6,383 nt of DNA from Candidatus Accumulibacter iunctus (GCA_002345025.1 DDUX01000124.1:28210-34592), one strand, 5' to 3'; counted from the stretch's first letter, positions 1 to 6,383 are shown. The notes: generated by a model from the sequence alone, not told the origin. Translations and numbers: made by a program.

Positions 1-2
1 CC

Positions 3-1373
3 ATGGCAGATTCCCTGTTTGGCAACGCCGCCTTTGACCCGACACCCGCGGTGATCCCGGTGTCCCTGCTCAACCGTCTGGCGCGGGAACGCCTCGAAAC
101 GGCCTTCCCGCTGTGCTGGGTCGCCGGCGAAGTATCCAACCTGAGCCACGCGGCTTCAGGACATGTGTATTTCTCGCTCAAGGACAGCGCCGCACAGGTG
201 CGCTGCGTGATGTTCCGCAACCGCGCACAACTGCTCGGCTGGCGTCTGCAGAGCGGCCAACACATCGAAGCGCGCGTGCTGGTCACCCTCTACGAGGCGC
301 GTGGCGATTTCCAGCTGAATGTCGAGGCGGCTCGCCACGGCGGCCTGGGCAACCTCTACGAGCGCTTTCTCCGCCTCAAGGAGAAGCTCGAACGCGAAGG
401 ACTCTTCGACAGCGGGTGCAAGCGCCCCCTGCCCGCCTTTCCGCGCCGCATCGGCATTGTCACCTCGCCGCAGGCGGCCGCGCTGCGTGACGTCCTGAGC
501 ACGCTCCGACGGCGTGCCGGCCAGGTCCGAATCGTCGTTTATCCGACGCCCGTCCAGGGTGAAGGAGCCGCCGCACTGATCGCCGAAAGCATTCGTCGTG
601 CCGGCGAGCGGGCCGAGTGCGACCTGCTGATCCTCTGCCGCGGTGGTGGCAGTCTTGAAGACCTCTGGGCGTTCAACGACGAGGCCGTGGCACGTGCCAT
701 CCACGCCTGTCCGTTGCCGGTCATCAGCGGCATCGGTCACGAGACCGACTTCACGATTGCCGACCTTGCCGCCGACCAACGCGCAGCGACGCCGACCGCA
801 GCGGCTGAAATGGCCGCCCCGGAGCGTAGCGCACTGCTCGCCCGGCTGGCCACCGACCGCCTCGCCCTGCGCCGCCAGATCGAACAACTGTTCAACCAAC
901 GGGCACAGCACCTCGACTGGCTGGCCCGCCGCCTGCAGCACCCGGGGCAACATCTCGCGCGCCAGAAGGAAGCGCTGCGCAACCTGCAACGCCGCCTCGA
1001 CACCGGGCTGCTGCGGCGCTGCACGCTGGCGCGCGCCGTCCTTTCCGACCTCGGCCATCGCCTGCAACGGCAGCGTCCGGCTGTTGCGGAGCAGACGATC
1101 CATCTCCAGTCGATGGCGTCGCGACTGGAACGGGCGGAGCGAAGGACGCTCGACGACAAGGCCGGGGACCTGAGCCGCCTGGCTGCCGGCCTGTCGCACC
1201 TCAATCCGCGAGCGGTGCTAGCACGTGGCTACAGCATCGTCAGCAACCGCCATGGAGAGATCGTCGATGCCAGTTCGGCACTGGAACCTGGCGAGGAAAT
1301 CGCTGTCTTCTTCCACCGTGGACGAGCAGACGCGAGGGTACTGGCCGTTGCTGCCGACGACGGCGAGCTCTGA
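3..1373 (+). CDS. xseA: Exodeoxyribonuclease VII large subunit
   Basis: This is the catalytic subunit of exonuclease VII, which with several copies of the small XseB subunit degrades single-stranded DNA from both ends in the cytoplasm and takes part in mismatch repair and damage processing. The 456-residue length equals that of E. coli XseA. Residues about 15-112 form the N-terminal OB-fold that binds single-stranded DNA, including GEVSNLSHAASGHVYFSLKD (42-61). The nuclease domain follows, with TSPQAAALRD (154-163, D163 matching E. coli D155), the glycine-rich RGGGSLEDLWAFNDE stretch (213-227), GHETDFTIAD (245-254) and RAATPTAAAE (260-269). Residues about 275-395 are rich in Arg, Gln and Leu and look like the long coiled coil that carries XseB. 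A short C-terminal segment contains LARGYS. The ATG lies at the window edge, so its ribosome binding site and any upstream extension cannot be seen; it fits the family start well. xseB is not in the window. sodB follows in the same direction but appears to have its own promoter. Confidence 0.97.
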   Translation: MADSLFGNAAFDPTPAVIPVSLLNRLARERLETAFPLCWVAGEVSNLSHAASGHVYFSLKDSAAQVRCVMFRNRAQLLGWRLQSGQHIEARVLVTLYEARGDFQLNVEAARHGGLGNLYERFLRLKEKLEREGLFDSGCKRPLPAFPRRIGIVTSPQAAALRDVLSTLRRRAGQVRIVVYPTPVQGEGAAALIAESIRRAGERAECDLLILCRGGGSLEDLWAFNDEAVARAIHACPLPVISGIGHETDFTIADLAADQRAATPTAAAEMAAPERSALLARLATDRLALRRQIEQLFNQRAQHLDWLARRLQHPGQHLARQKEALRNLQRRLDTGLLRRCTLARAVLSDLGHRLQRQRPAVAEQTIHLQSMASRLERAERRTLDDKAGDLSRLAAGLSHLNPRAVLARGYSIVSNRHGEIVDASSALEPGEEIAVFFHRGRADARVLAVAADDGEL

Positions 1374-1374
1374 C

Positions 1375-1408
1375 GGCCCGGGGACGGGCCTGGCGCCGGT
1401 CGCCAGGC
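1375..1408 (+). other. Overlapping GC-rich hairpins just after xseA
   Basis: Directly after the xseA stop there are two perfect inverted repeats. GGCCCG (1375-1380) pairs with CGGGCC (1385-1390) around a 4-base loop. GCCTGGCG (1388-1395) pairs with CGCCAGGC (1401-1408) around a 5-base loop. They share bases 1388-1390, so only one can form fully at a time. No T-run follows, so this is not a classical intrinsic terminator. It could protect the 3' end of the xseA mRNA or slow polymerase before Rho-dependent termination. The pairing is seen directly; the role is inferred. Confidence 0.4.
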
Positions 1409-1512
1409 GGCAGCGCCTGCTCCCCACGCCAAGCCGTCGCGCATCCCGGGCCACCAAGGTTTGGCTTGATCGCCCACAGGCAACGTCCTGCAACGGTGTG
1501 CCGAAGGCGCCA

Positions 1513-1541
1513 TTGCCAGCAGCGCAGGGCGAGAATAGAAT
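1513..1541 (+). promoter_or_regulatory. Probable sigma70-type promoter of sodB
   Basis: TTGCCA (1513-1518) matches the -35 consensus TTGACA at 5 of 6 bases. TAGAAT (1536-1541) matches the -10 consensus TATAAT at 5 of 6. The spacer is exactly 17 bases. Transcription would start near 1548 and give a leader of about 80 nt before the sodB ATG. A perfect TTGACA also occurs at 1571-1576, but no -10-like hexamer lies 16-18 bases after it. The rest of the 256-bp gap between xseA and sodB (1374-1629) holds the hairpins after xseA and no supportable gene. I saw no Fur-box-like sequence in it. Confidence 0.55.
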
Positions 1542-1629
1542 CCCGGCGGAGCAGGTGCCTTGACGGGGGCTTGACAGCGGTCCTGCCCGCAACCCCTCTC
1601 GCTTCAGACAATACTTACGGAGAACACGC

Positions 1630-2217
1630 ATGGAACACAAGTTGCCGCCACTGCCTTTCGCAATCGATGCACTGGCACCGCACATGTCGCAGGAAACCCT
1701 CGAGTATCACCACGGCAAGCACCATCAGGCCTATGTCACCAACCTCAACAACCTCATCAAGGGAAGCGAGTACGAAACACTCGACTTGGAAGCGATTGTC
1801 CGCAAGGCGCCGGCTGGCGGCATTTACAACAACTCGGCCCAGGTCTGGAACCACAGCTTCTTCTGGAACTGCCTGCGGGCGAACGGTGGTGGCGCCCCGG
1901 GCGGCGCTCTGGCAGCAGCGATCGACGCCCGCTGGGGCTCATACGCCGAGTTTGCCAAGACCTTTCAGGCATCGGCAGTCGGCAATTTCGGATCGGGATG
2001 GACCTGGCTGGTGCGCAAGCCTGACGGCACCGTCGATATCGTCAACATGGGCGCGGCCGGTACGCCGTTGACCACCGCTGACAAGGCTCTGCTCTGCATC
2101 GACGTCTGGGAGCATGCGTACTACATCGATTATCGCAATCTGCGCCCGAAGTTCGTTGAAACCTTCCTCGGCAACCTGGTCAACTGGAGCTTCGCCGAGC
2201 AGAACTTCGCCGCCTGA
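1630..2217 (+). CDS. sodB: Superoxide dismutase, iron type
   Basis: This cytoplasmic enzyme converts two superoxide ions into oxygen and hydrogen peroxide. It has 195 residues, against 193 for E. coli SodB, and no signal peptide. The four metal ligands are visible: H27 in the YHHGKHHQAY helix (26-35), H75 in AQVWNHSFFW (70-79), and D158 and H162 in DVWEHAYYIDYRN (158-170). Y35 corresponds to the active-site gateway tyrosine. Q71, in NNSAQVWNH, is the second-shell glutamine typical of iron enzymes; manganese enzymes have glycine there and carry the glutamine later in the chain. The GTPLTTAD segment also fits the iron group. I therefore call iron, though cambialistic use of manganese cannot be excluded from sequence. 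GGAG at 1619-1622, seven bases before the ATG, is a good ribosome binding site and supports this start. The gene appears to be a single transcription unit, with a promoter at about 1513-1541 and a strong terminator at 2260-2293. Confidence 0.97.
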   Translation: MEHKLPPLPFAIDALAPHMSQETLEYHHGKHHQAYVTNLNNLIKGSEYETLDLEAIVRKAPAGGIYNNSAQVWNHSFFWNCLRANGGGAPGGALAAAIDARWGSYAEFAKTFQASAVGNFGSGWTWLVRKPDGTVDIVNMGAAGTPLTTADKALLCIDVWEHAYYIDYRNLRPKFVETFLGNLVNWSFAEQNFAA

Positions 2218-2259
2218 GCGATCCGGCGCGGCACTCACCGCCGCATGGCGGCGACAGCG

Positions 2260-2293
2260 AAGGGGGTCCGCAGCGCGGCCCCCCTTTTCTTTT
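2260..2293 (+). terminator. Intrinsic terminator of sodB
   Basis: A 12-position stem pairs 2260-2271 (AAGGGGGTCCGC) with 2275-2286 (GCGGCCCCCCTT), with one T/C mismatch and a three-base AGC loop. It runs into TTTTCTTTT (2285-2293). This is a strong Rho-independent terminator about 43 bases past the sodB stop. Read on the other strand, the hairpin is followed by TTCGCTGTC, which is a poor T-run, so it would end ssb transcription less efficiently. A smaller perfect hairpin, CCGCC GCAT GGCGG, sits at 2238-2251. These two structures fill most of the 99-bp gap between the convergent sodB and ssb genes. Confidence 0.88.
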
Positions 2294-2316
2294 CCGCCGG
2301 TTGCGCGCCCGGTCAG

Positions 2317-2796
2317 TCAGAACGGGATGTCGTCATCCATGTCCTCGAAGCCCGGCGTCTTCCTCGCTGGCGCATTGCGTGCGGCACCGGCACCGGCACC
2401 GCCTGCCGACGGCATGCTGCCGCCGTACTCGGCCTCGCCACCGGCGGGTGCCCCCATGCCCTCGCGGCTGCCCAGCATCTTCATCTCGTTGGCGACGATT
2501 TCGGTGGTGTAGCGCTCGTTGCCGTCCTTGTCCTGCCACTTGTTGGTGCGGATGCGTCCCTCGACGTACACCTGACGCCCCTTCTTCAGGTACTGGCCGG
2601 CCGTTTCCGCCAGCTTGCCGAAGAAGACCACGCGATGCCACTCGGTGTACTCCTTCAGTTCGCCCGAGACCTTGTCGCGGGTACGATCGGTGGTCGCCAT
2701 CCGGATATTGCAGACGGCGTCGCCACTCGGCAGGTAACGGGTTTCCGGATCGGCTCCGAGATTGCCCACGAGGATCACTTTGTTGACCGAAGCCAT
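2317..2796 (-). CDS. ssb: Single-stranded DNA-binding protein
   Basis: SSB coats single-stranded DNA as a homotetramer during replication, recombination and repair, and recruits partner proteins through its C-terminal tip. It has 159 residues, against 178 in E. coli. The N-terminal OB-fold spans about 1-110, with NKVILVGNLGADPETRY (5-21), TEWHRVVFFGKLAE (51-64), KGRQVYVEGRIRTNKW (72-87) and RYTTEIV (95-101). The DNA-stacking aromatics at E. coli W54, F60 and W88 are kept as W53, F59 and W87. The position of E. coli W40 is Thr here (T39). A flexible Gly/Ala-rich linker (about 112-147) leads to the acidic tip DMDDDIPF, the universal docking peptide. A strong Shine-Dalgarno sequence, AGGGAGG (complement of 2801-2807), lies four bases before the ATG and fixes the start. 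The transporter gene ends 50 bp upstream on the same strand, so the two are probably co-transcribed, although a separate ssb promoter is possible. Confidence 0.97.
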   Translation of the reverse strand: MASVNKVILVGNLGADPETRYLPSGDAVCNIRMATTDRTRDKVSGELKEYTEWHRVVFFGKLAETAGQYLKKGRQVYVEGRIRTNKWQDKDGNERYTTEIVANEMKMLGSREGMGAPAGGEAEYGGSMPSAGGAGAGAARNAPARKTPGFEDMDDDIPF

Positions 2797-2846
2797 GTCG
2801 CCTCCCTGAACGGTTTAGGAAAAGATCGCAACGATTACAGCAACTC

Positions 2847-4052
2847 TCAGACGGCCACTGGCCGCGGGCGCACTGCCGGCATGACCATCGTCAGGCCCAG
2901 CAGCAGCCAAACGACGGTCAAGGCCGCGCCGCCGGCCCAGACGGCGCCCGGGCCGGCATACTTGGTCAGAACACCCCCGCACACCCCACCCAGGAACAGG
3001 CCGAGAGCCTGGGTCGTATTGTAAACCCCGAGCGCCGCTCCCTTGGCATGGGGTGGCGCGATGCGTGAAATCATTGACGGCTGTGTTGCTTCGAGGATGT
3101 TGAACGAGACGAAGAACAGCATCAGCCAGAAGGAAAGGCCGTAAAGACCGCCGGCAAAGAGCCCGAATCCCGCCTGCACGCAGAGCAGCAGGACGATCGC
3201 CGTGTTGAAGAGCAGCTTCATGCGCGCAAAGCGCTCGGCAGCGATGATCGCCGGCACCATGATGACGAAGGAGATCAGCAGCGCCGGCAGGTAGACCTTC
3301 CAGTGCTCGGCGACCGGGAGGCCGCCCGTCTTCACCAGGGCCGTCGGCAGCAGCACCCACATCGCGGTGAGCATCAGGTGCAGCGCGAAGACACCGAAGT
3401 TGAGTCGCAGCAATTGCCGGTGCGACAGGACTTCGACAAAGCTCTGCCAGGCCGGTTGGCGCGGCATCATCGGCGCCGCCGGGACCACCCTGAGGACGAC
3501 GAAGATGGCGAGCAGCGCCAGCCCGCCGGTGAGGGCAAAGATCCCGGGCATGCCAATCGCCGCGTACAGCAGCGGTGCGCCGACCATCGACACGGCAAAC
3601 ACGAGGCCGATCGACGAACCGATCATCGCCATGACCTTGGTCAGATGCTGCTCGCGAGTCAGGTCGGCAGCCAGTGCCGTGACCGCCGCCGAAATCGCAC
3701 CGGCACCCTGCAGGACGCGGCCAACGATGACCAGATAGATGTCGTCCGCGAAGGCAGCGACGAAACTGCCGACGGCGAACAACAAAAGCCCGAAGACGAT
3801 CACCGGCTTGCGGCCGAAACGATCGGAGGCGGCGCCATAGGCAATCTGCAGACAGGCCTGCGTCAGCCCATAGGCACCGAGGGCAACGCCGACGAGCGCC
3901 AAGTCCCTGCCCGACGGCAAGTCGCTGGCGTAGAGCGCGAAGACCGGCAGGATCAGGAACAGGCCGAGCATGCGCAACGCGAACACCGCCGCCAGGCTGA
4001 TGCCGGCGAGCCTTTCTTCGCTGCTCATGCGGTCTGTGCTCGAGGCGGACAT
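2847..4052 (-). CDS. Major facilitator superfamily transporter, YajR-like
   Basis: This is an inner-membrane transporter of the drug:proton antiporter type within the major facilitator superfamily; its substrate is unknown. The 401 residues contain about twelve hydrophobic segments, roughly at 17-40, 50-72, 82-102, 104-125, 141-163, 166-189, 216-238, 250-270, 278-298, 302-322, 338-362 and 368-391. The loop between helices 2 and 3 carries the family motif GAASDRFGRKP (73-83, D77 and R81). The motif-B arginine is R112 in GRVLQGAGA. A degenerate motif C (GSSIGLVFAVSMVGAPLL, 145-162) lies in helix 5. Segments such as LRMLGLFLILPVFA, GRVLQGAGAI, DLTREQ and AEHWKVYL strongly resemble E. coli YajR as I remember it. 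YajR has about 454 residues and ends in a cytoplasmic ferredoxin-like YAM domain, which is absent here. Two ATG codons, at 4052 and in frame at 4028 (Met9), are possible starts; neither has a clear ribosome binding site. The gene lies between the uvrA control region and ssb. Confidence 0.92.
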   Translation of the reverse strand: MSASSTDRMSSEERLAGISLAAVFALRMLGLFLILPVFALYASDLPSGRDLALVGVALGAYGLTQACLQIAYGAASDRFGRKPVIVFGLLLFAVGSFVAAFADDIYLVIVGRVLQGAGAISAAVTALAADLTREQHLTKVMAMIGSSIGLVFAVSMVGAPLLYAAIGMPGIFALTGGLALLAIFVVLRVVPAAPMMPRQPAWQSFVEVLSHRQLLRLNFGVFALHLMLTAMWVLLPTALVKTGGLPVAEHWKVYLPALLISFVIMVPAIIAAERFARMKLLFNTAIVLLLCVQAGFGLFAGGLYGLSFWLMLFFVSFNILEATQPSMISRIAPPHAKGAALGVYNTTQALGLFLGGVCGGVLTKYAGPGAVWAGGAALTVVWLLLGLTMVMPAVRPRPVAV

Positions 4053-4057
4053 GGGGT

Positions 4058-4087
4058 TTGCTGCCGAACTGCGGAATTGCGTATATT
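4058..4087 (+). promoter_or_regulatory. Possible uvrA promoter
   Basis: TATATT (4082-4087) matches the -10 consensus at 5 of 6 bases and is the only AT-rich stretch in the region. A weak -35, TTGCTG (4058-4063, 3 of 6), lies 18 bases upstream. Transcription would start near 4094, about 30 bases before the uvrA ATG. On the opposite strand the same core reads TAATAT (complement of 4083-4088, 4 of 6) and could serve the transporter gene, but I see no good -35 for it. Confidence 0.42.
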
Positions 4088-4092
4088 AGCAG
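4077..4092. promoter_or_regulatory. LexA-box-like palindrome overlapping the uvrA -10
   Basis: The 16 bases TTGCGTATATTAGCAG match the LexA consensus CTGTATATATATACAG at 10 positions, with correct spacing (TTG-N10-CAG), one perfect half-site and one half-site mismatch. It sits in the 71-bp region between the divergent transporter and uvrA genes and overlaps the likely uvrA -10. In E. coli a LexA box lies between uvrA and ssb, so the location is sensible. The match is degenerate, and the AT-rich core could score simply because it is a -10 element. LexA control is inference. Confidence 0.3.
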
Positions 4093-4123
4093 GTTTGCCC
4101 CGGCGCCTGAGGCCAGCTCCCCG

Positions 4124-6383
4124 ATGGACGACACCAGCCACACCCACAGCCAGCTCCGAATTCGTGGGGCACGCACGCACAACCTGAAGAACATCAGCCT
4201 CGACCTGCCGCGCAACCGACTGATCGTCATCACCGGGCTGTCGGGTTCCGGCAAGTCCTCGCTCGCCTTCGACACGCTCTACGCCGAGGGGCAGCGGCGC
4301 TACGTCGAGTCGCTGTCGGCGTACGCCCGACAGTTCCTGCAGCGAATGGAGAAACCCGACGTCGACCTGATCGAGGGACTCTCGCCGGCGATTTCGATCG
4401 AACAGAAGGCGACCAGCCACAACCCCCGTTCGACCGTCGGCACGGTCACCGAGATTCACGACTACCTGCGCCTGCTTTTCGCCCGCGCCGGCACTCCGTA
4501 CTGCCCCGAACATGGGTTGCCGCTCGCAGCACAGACCGTCTCGCAGATGGTAGACCACGTCCTTGCGCTGCCGGAAGGCAGCCGGCTGATGATCCTCGCG
4601 CCGGTGGTCGCCAACCGCAAGGGCGAGCAGGGCGAGCTGTTCGCCGAACTGCGCGCGCAGGGATTCGTCAGGCTGCGCGTGGACGGACAGATTCACGAGA
4701 TCGATGCCCTCCCCCGGCTCGCCCGCACGCAGAAGCATTCGGTCGATGTCGTCGTCGACCGGCTGAAGGTGCGCGAAGACATCCGCCAGCGCCTCGCCGA
4801 ATCCTTCGAAACCGCGCTGCGCTGCGCCGATGGCCGCGCCATCGCCTGCGAAATGGACAGCCAGCGCGAGCACTATTTTTCGGCCCGATTCGCCTGTCCC
4901 GTCTGTGCGTACTCGATCCAGGAACTCGAGCCACGGCTCTTTTCCTTCAACAGCCCGATGGGCGCCTGCCCGAAGTGCGACGGCCTCGGCGTCATTCAGT
5001 TCTTCGACCCGCAACGAGTCGTCTGCCGCCCCGACCTGTCGCTCGCTGCTGGCGCGATCCGCGGCTGGGACAAGCGCAACCCCTTCTATCATCAGATGCT
5101 CTCATCGCTCGCCGAGCACTACGGCTTCCAGCTCGACACTGCCTTCAGGGATCTGTCCGACGAACTGCGGCAGATCATCCTCTACGGCTCGGGCCGTGCG
5201 ACGGTACCGTTCGGCTACCTCAACGAGCGCGGGCGAGTGAGCGTGCGTGAACACCCTTTCGAAGGCGTCATCGTCAATCTCGAAAGACGCTACAAGGAAA
5301 CCGACTCGCTGGCGGTGCGCGAGGAACTAGCGCGCCTGATCAGCAATCGCACCTGTCCCGCCTGCGACGGCAGCCGCCTGCGCGAAGAGGCGCGCAACGT
5401 GCGCATCGGCAGCATGGATGACGCGCGCACCCTGCATGAGATCAGTCGCCTGCCCCTTGCCGCAGCGCGTGACTATTTCGTCGCGCTTCAGCTTCCCGGC
5501 AACAAGGCCCGGATCGCCGAGAAGGTGCTGCAGGAGATCGTCAGCCGACTGCAGTTCCTGATCAACGTCGGCCTCGACTACCTGTCGCTCGATCGCTCGG
5601 CGGAGACCCTCTCCGGCGGCGAGGCGCAACGCATCCGGCTGGCTTCGCAGATCGGCTCGGGTCTGACCGGCGTCATGTACGTGCTTGACGAGCCATCGAT
5701 CGGCCTGCATCAGCGCGACAACGAACGCCTGCTGCAGACGCTGCGACAGCTGCGCGACATCGGCAACACCGTGATCGTCGTCGAGCACGACGAGGAAGCC
5801 ATCCGCAGCGCCGATCACGTCGTCGACCTCGGCCCCGGTGCCGGCATCCATGGCGGCTTCATCGTCGCCGAGGGGCCGCCGGCAACGATTGCCGAGACGC
5901 CGGCCTCCCTCACCGGCGACTATCTTGCCGGCCGCCGCTGCATCCGCATGAATGCCCAGCGCCGGCAACCGGATCCCGGGCGCATGCTGCGCATCACCGG
6001 CGCCCGCGGCAACAACCTGCGGAACCTGACGGCGGCGATCCCGATAGGCCTGTTCACCTGCATCACCGGCGTTTCCGGCTCGGGCAAGTCGACGCTGATC
6101 AACGACACGCTCTACCTGGCGGCAGCCAGGCAGATCTACGGCTCGACCCAGGAGCCGGCCGAGCATGACCTGATCGTCGGTCTCGACCATTTCGACAAGG
6201 TGATCAACGTCGACCAGAGCCCGATCGGTCGCACGCCGCGCTCCAACCCGGCGACCTACACCGGCCTTCTGACGCCCATCCGAGAGCTGTTTGCCGGCGT
6301 CCCGGAGGCGCGTTCGCGCGGCTACGGCCCCGGCCGCTTCTCGTTCAACGTCAGGGGCGGACGCTGCGAAGCCTGCCAGGGCG
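4124..6383 (+). CDS. uvrA: Excinuclease ABC subunit A, 3' end cut by window
   Basis: UvrA is the ATPase dimer that scans DNA for bulky lesions and loads UvrB at the start of nucleotide excision repair. The frame is open from 4124 to the window end, giving 753 codons; E. coli UvrA has 940, so roughly 190 residues lie outside. Visible elements in order: first Walker A GLSGSGKSS (38-46, K44); UvrB-binding domain, about 135-250; first zinc module CPVC (258-261) and CPKC (282-285); insertion domain, about 290-405; ABC signature LSGGEAQR (496-503); Walker B VMYVLDEP (517-524, catalytic E523); second Walker A GVSGSGKST (649-657, K655); and the first half of the second zinc module, CEAC (748-751), right at the edge. 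No key residue is missing. The N-terminus is seven residues longer than in E. coli and His/Ser/Thr-rich (MDDTSHTHSQ). TGAGG at 4108-4112 lies 11 bases before the ATG as a modest ribosome binding site. The gene is divergent from the transporter-ssb pair, 71 bp away. Confidence 0.98.
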   Translation, partial: MDDTSHTHSQLRIRGARTHNLKNISLDLPRNRLIVITGLSGSGKSSLAFDTLYAEGQRRYVESLSAYARQFLQRMEKPDVDLIEGLSPAISIEQKATSHNPRSTVGTVTEIHDYLRLLFARAGTPYCPEHGLPLAAQTVSQMVDHVLALPEGSRLMILAPVVANRKGEQGELFAELRAQGFVRLRVDGQIHEIDALPRLARTQKHSVDVVVDRLKVREDIRQRLAESFETALRCADGRAIACEMDSQREHYFSARFACPVCAYSIQELEPRLFSFNSPMGACPKCDGLGVIQFFDPQRVVCRPDLSLAAGAIRGWDKRNPFYHQMLSSLAEHYGFQLDTAFRDLSDELRQIILYGSGRATVPFGYLNERGRVSVREHPFEGVIVNLERRYKETDSLAVREELARLISNRTCPACDGSRLREEARNVRIGSMDDARTLHEISRLPLAAARDYFVALQLPGNKARIAEKVLQEIVSRLQFLINVGLDYLSLDRSAETLSGGEAQRIRLASQIGSGLTGVMYVLDEPSIGLHQRDNERLLQTLRQLRDIGNTVIVVEHDEEAIRSADHVVDLGPGAGIHGGFIVAEGPPATIAETPASLTGDYLAGRRCIRMNAQRRQPDPGRMLRITGARGNNLRNLTAAIPIGLFTCITGVSGSGKSTLINDTLYLAAARQIYGSTQEPAEHDLIVGLDHFDKVINVDQSPIGRTPRSNPATYTGLLTPIRELFAGVPEARSRGYGPGRFSFNVRGGRCEACQG

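Noticed and set aside
156..1199. 347-codon open frame antisense to xseA
   Set aside because: It lies entirely within the conserved xseA gene, and its translation shows no known motif.
1428..1468. Inverted repeat CAAGCC/GGCTTG in the xseA-sodB gap
   Set aside because: It has only 6 perfect pairs across a 27-base loop and no T-run, which is not convincing as a terminator or riboswitch.
1571..1576. Perfect TTGACA as the -35 of sodB
   Set aside because: No -10-like hexamer lies 16-18 bases downstream; the bases there are CT/C-rich. The pair at 1513-1541 is much better.
1218..1685. Minus-strand open frame covering the xseA-sodB gap
   Set aside because: It starts inside sodB and ends inside xseA, has no domain resemblance, and runs through the sodB promoter and the hairpins. 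Chance is the simpler explanation.
2834..2839. TGTAAT on the minus strand as a -10 for a separate ssb promoter
   Set aside because: It matches 5 of 6 bases, but no -35-like sequence lies at 17-18 bases upstream. It was left out of the feature list, though a weak ssb promoter cannot be ruled out.
2245..3024. 259-codon plus-strand frame across ssb and the end of the transporter
   Set aside because: It runs antisense to two recognised genes and through the sodB terminator, with low-complexity translation.
2815..4275. 486-codon open frame on the minus strand
   Set aside because: It overlaps the transporter in another frame and crosses the uvrA start. The product is Arg/Gly/Ala-rich with no recognisable domain, while the 2847-4052 frame gives a clean 12-helix transporter.
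4025..5092. 355-codon open frame antisense to uvrA
   Set aside because: It is complementary to unmistakable uvrA coding sequence and also covers the divergent promoter region. Long antisense frames are expected in GC-rich genes with a strong third-position bias.
5327..6190. 287-codon open frame antisense to uvrA
   Set aside because: It is complementary to the ABC signature, Walker B and second Walker A region of uvrA, and has no domain support.

Overview
This window looks like ordinary chromosomal DNA from a GC-rich Gram-negative bacterium. The protein sequences and the gene order (xseA next to an iron-type sodB, and a transporter between ssb and uvrA) fit a betaproteobacterium, possibly of the Rhodocyclaceae or 'Candidatus Accumulibacter' kind. 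That placement is my inference from remembered family sequences, not a search. All five protein genes belong to well-known families. There is no sign of a mobile element, phage, CRISPR array, tRNA or rRNA.

Layout from left to right. (1) xseA on the + strand, the large subunit of exonuclease VII, full length, with its start codon only 2 bases from the window edge. (2) A 256-bp gap with GC-rich hairpins just after xseA and a good sigma70-like promoter for the next gene. (3) sodB on the + strand, an iron superoxide dismutase, followed by a strong intrinsic terminator. (4) ssb on the - strand, convergent with sodB. (5) A YajR-like major facilitator transporter on the - strand, 50 bp upstream of ssb and probably co-transcribed with it. 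(6) A 71-bp divergent control region with an AT-rich core. (7) uvrA on the + strand, the damage-recognition ATPase of nucleotide excision repair, cut by the window's right edge after 753 codons.

The theme is genome maintenance and stress defence. ExoVII degrades single-stranded DNA, SSB coats it, UvrA finds bulky lesions, and SodB removes the superoxide that can lead to DNA damage. In E. coli, uvrA and ssb are divergent neighbours sharing a LexA-controlled region. Here the same divergent arrangement exists, but a transporter gene sits between the control region and ssb, and a degenerate LexA-box-like sequence overlaps the likely uvrA -10 element.

I did not find an undescribed system here. 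The points most worth a second look are the uvrA/transporter control region, the transporter's position and its missing C-terminal domain, and small sequence oddities in SSB. The long open frames antisense to the real genes are by-products of GC-rich codon use.
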